This document shows, piece by piece, positions 63,066 through 64,000 of a stretch of 64,000 nucleotides of DNA. The translations under genes and the position numbers were made by a program. The notes under the pieces were generated by a model that ran no database searches, was not told where the DNA came from, and saw only the letters and a program-made list of their open reading frames with translations. How positions within the stretch are numbered: the first letter of the stretch is position 1; every line of letters begins with the position of its first letter. Source of the DNA: Lucinisca nassula (taxonomy: Eukaryota > Mollusca > Bivalvia > Lucinida > Lucinidae). The stretch spans positions 83,798,651-83,862,650 of the forward strand of contig OY757026.1 in the NCBI GenBank assembly GCA_963580285.1, given 5' to 3'.

Positions 63066-63146
63066 CAGCTCAAATGTATCATTTGAACCGCGACTAGGCG
63101 AAAATGTGTTATGTCACACATGTTTGCACAGCAAAGAAAGATTTAC

Positions 63147-63194
63147 CTGCGCGACCACACCGCCCGGATATAGTCTCCCGAGATGCCAATGATT
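63147..63194 (-). CDS. Possible small upstream exon of the paralogous gene
   Basis: Donor GCGCAG|GTAAATC below 63147, acceptor CACTAAAAAG above 63194 (pyrimidine-poor). 48 nt, phase 1 on both sides, so it would splice in frame to 62349. It encodes SLASRETISGRCGRA. The SRETISG stretch is loosely like SRRTVTSG of exon 2 in the + strand gene, but without the dibasic site. Weak; the match could be chance. Confidence 0.25.
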
Positions 63195-63239
63195 CTTTTT
63201 AGTGTTTATATTAATAATTTTAACATAACATAAAAATCT

Positions 63240-63311
63240 GGGGAATTATCTCAAATGGTAGAGCGCTCGCTTAGCATGCGAGAGGACTGGGATCGATACC
63301 CGGATTCTCCA
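63240..63311 (+). tRNA. tRNA-Ala (AGC)
   Basis: 72 nt folding as a cloverleaf: acceptor GGGGAAT/ATTCTCC with the G3-U70 wobble that marks alanine tRNAs, anticodon stem CTCGC/GCGAG with loop TTAGCAT (AGC at 63273-63275), T stem CTGGG/CCCGG with loop ATCGATA, discriminator A. The D stem has a mismatch at its outer pair (T49-C64) and the variable loop is four bases. B box GGGATCGATACC deviates from GGTTCGANNCC, as often in animal tRNA-Ala. No intron. T run 63314-63324 downstream can terminate Pol III. Could be a slightly decayed copy. Confidence 0.8.
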
Positions 63312-63679
63312 CTTCTTTATTTTTATTCTTAATCTGTCTGATTTTGTTTCTAATTCTCTAACGTTTGTTGGACGTTCATGTAAAACAAGTTCGTGACATA
63401 AACTGGTCGACAGTGTGTAAAATAAATGTAGGATTAAGTACCCTATCAGGCTGGTAAGTAATTTGTTTTGGCGGTAGGTAAGATGGTTTAAAGGCCCTTT
63501 CAGGATTATTTCACTTACTGATATATGCCTAGCGTCCCAAAATAAGACATGATCAAAATACAGCGACTTCTGAGGGTCTTCACTGTTTGTTTCAGGGGAA
63601 TGGATACACCTGGGAGATTTGCCGCCATTTTTCAAAGGGAAACGCCCCCCTCCCCCCCCCCCACACACACACACCATCG
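63312..63679. other. No gene recognised
   Basis: Contains the 52975-like ATTTTTCAAAGGGAAACG segment at 63627 and a C run/(CA)n at 63644-63673. The 143-residue reverse frame here overlaps the tRNA and the C run and is not a gene. Confidence 0.5.
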
Positions 63680-63812
63680 GGCCTGGAAGAAATAGATTGG
63701 CTGCATGATGCTTCCGTGCAGAGCTGAAACCGACCGAGTACTGGTAAACCGCTTAGAGGATCTAAGCCTGCCCAGGCAAAGCGGTACGAGTCGGACCGCC
63801 CATGCTTATAAA
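63680..63812 (+). repeat. Short interspersed repeat D, 3' half missing
   Basis: GGGCCTGGAAGAAATAGATTGG, GATGCTTCCGTGCAGAGCTG, ACTGGTAAACCGCTTAGAGG to CCCATGCTTATAAAACC. Confidence 0.75.
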
Positions 63813-63814
63813 AC

Positions 63815-64000
63815 CAAAATCTTTAGTAAATGTTGGTGGCACCTGATGATGTGCCTCTGGTCGGGCTCACAGGAGTCTAACTGTTGGCATTATTTTGCTC
63901 TAGCATTTCAATTATTTCATGCTGTCGGGTCCTTATCGTTGTTTCATCTCTGTATTCGTTTGATTTCTATATTCTCGGAGGTGTAGCACTGATGAGCTAC
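63815..64000 (+). mobile_element. PLE 3' region, forward, continues past the window
   Basis: TGGTGGCACCTGATGATGTGC, GGAGTCTAACTGTTGGCATT, CTCTAGCATTTCAATTATTTC, GTGTAGCACTGATGAGCTAC. The end of the window cuts it. Confidence 0.8.

Noticed and set aside
63246..63677. 143-residue reverse open frame
   Set aside because: Overlaps the tRNA on the other strand and starts in a homopolymer.

Overview
This window looks like intron and intergenic DNA from an AT-rich animal genome, most likely a bivalve or other marine mollusc. That placement is an inference from the mix of tRNA-derived SINEs, a reverse transcriptase resembling Penelope-like elements, DD34D mariners, GT and CT microsatellites, and many foldback MITEs. 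Species cannot be fixed from sequence alone. There are no operons or bacterial gene features, and almost every long open frame is transposon-derived or a by-product of a repeat.

Host genes. I can support one split gene on the + strand (exons at 31581-31703, 34794-34826, 43665-43810 and 46588-46737). It encodes a 147-residue secreted protein with a signal peptide, a short propeptide ending in RSRR, and a C-terminal module I cannot assign with confidence. A homologous exon lies on the - strand at 62198-62349: same exon phases, 21 of 48 residues identical without gaps. The two are therefore members of one gene family in opposite orientation. A tRNA-Ala(AGC) gene at 63240-63311 lies just upstream (in - strand terms) of the paralogous exon.

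Repeats. Names used below are local. Family A: roughly 280-bp foldback MITE, about 20 copies, TIRs starting CATYACGAAAACACGCC and a roughly 105-bp central hairpin. Family B: different ends around a related hairpin core. Family C: roughly 245-bp MITE with CCCCGCCAAGCGA ends. Family E: roughly 400-bp element with a central GTCCGGCATCAC hairpin. Family F: roughly 210-bp MITE with TACAGTAAAATTCC ends. Element H: starts with GCTCACCAGAGC, carries a 146-bp tandem array, ends with GGCCCATGGGCCTCTTGTT. Element I: 3.67-kb TIR element inserted in H. Short interspersed repeats D, G, J, K and L, of which G, J, K and L have tRNA-like heads. PLE: an abundant reverse-transcriptase element, mostly 5'-truncated copies, one nearly full length (28019-31142).

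Layout. 0-6 kb: families A, D, F and a composite 160-bp/332-bp tandem array. 6-16 kb: two H copies, the first split by element I, which is itself full of insertions. 16-26 kb: MITEs, D repeats, a dead mariner (23510-24857). 26-31.4 kb: head-to-tail PLE cluster. 31.5-46.7 kb: the secreted-protein gene, whose introns contain family A MITEs, a second PLE RT copy, a second mariner and several nested MITEs. 47-58 kb: a third mariner broken by a SINE and two PLE fragments, a 21-bp satellite, and an inverted PLE pair inserted in a family F MITE. 58-64 kb: families A, B and E, the paralogous exon, the tRNA, and PLE pieces running off the end.
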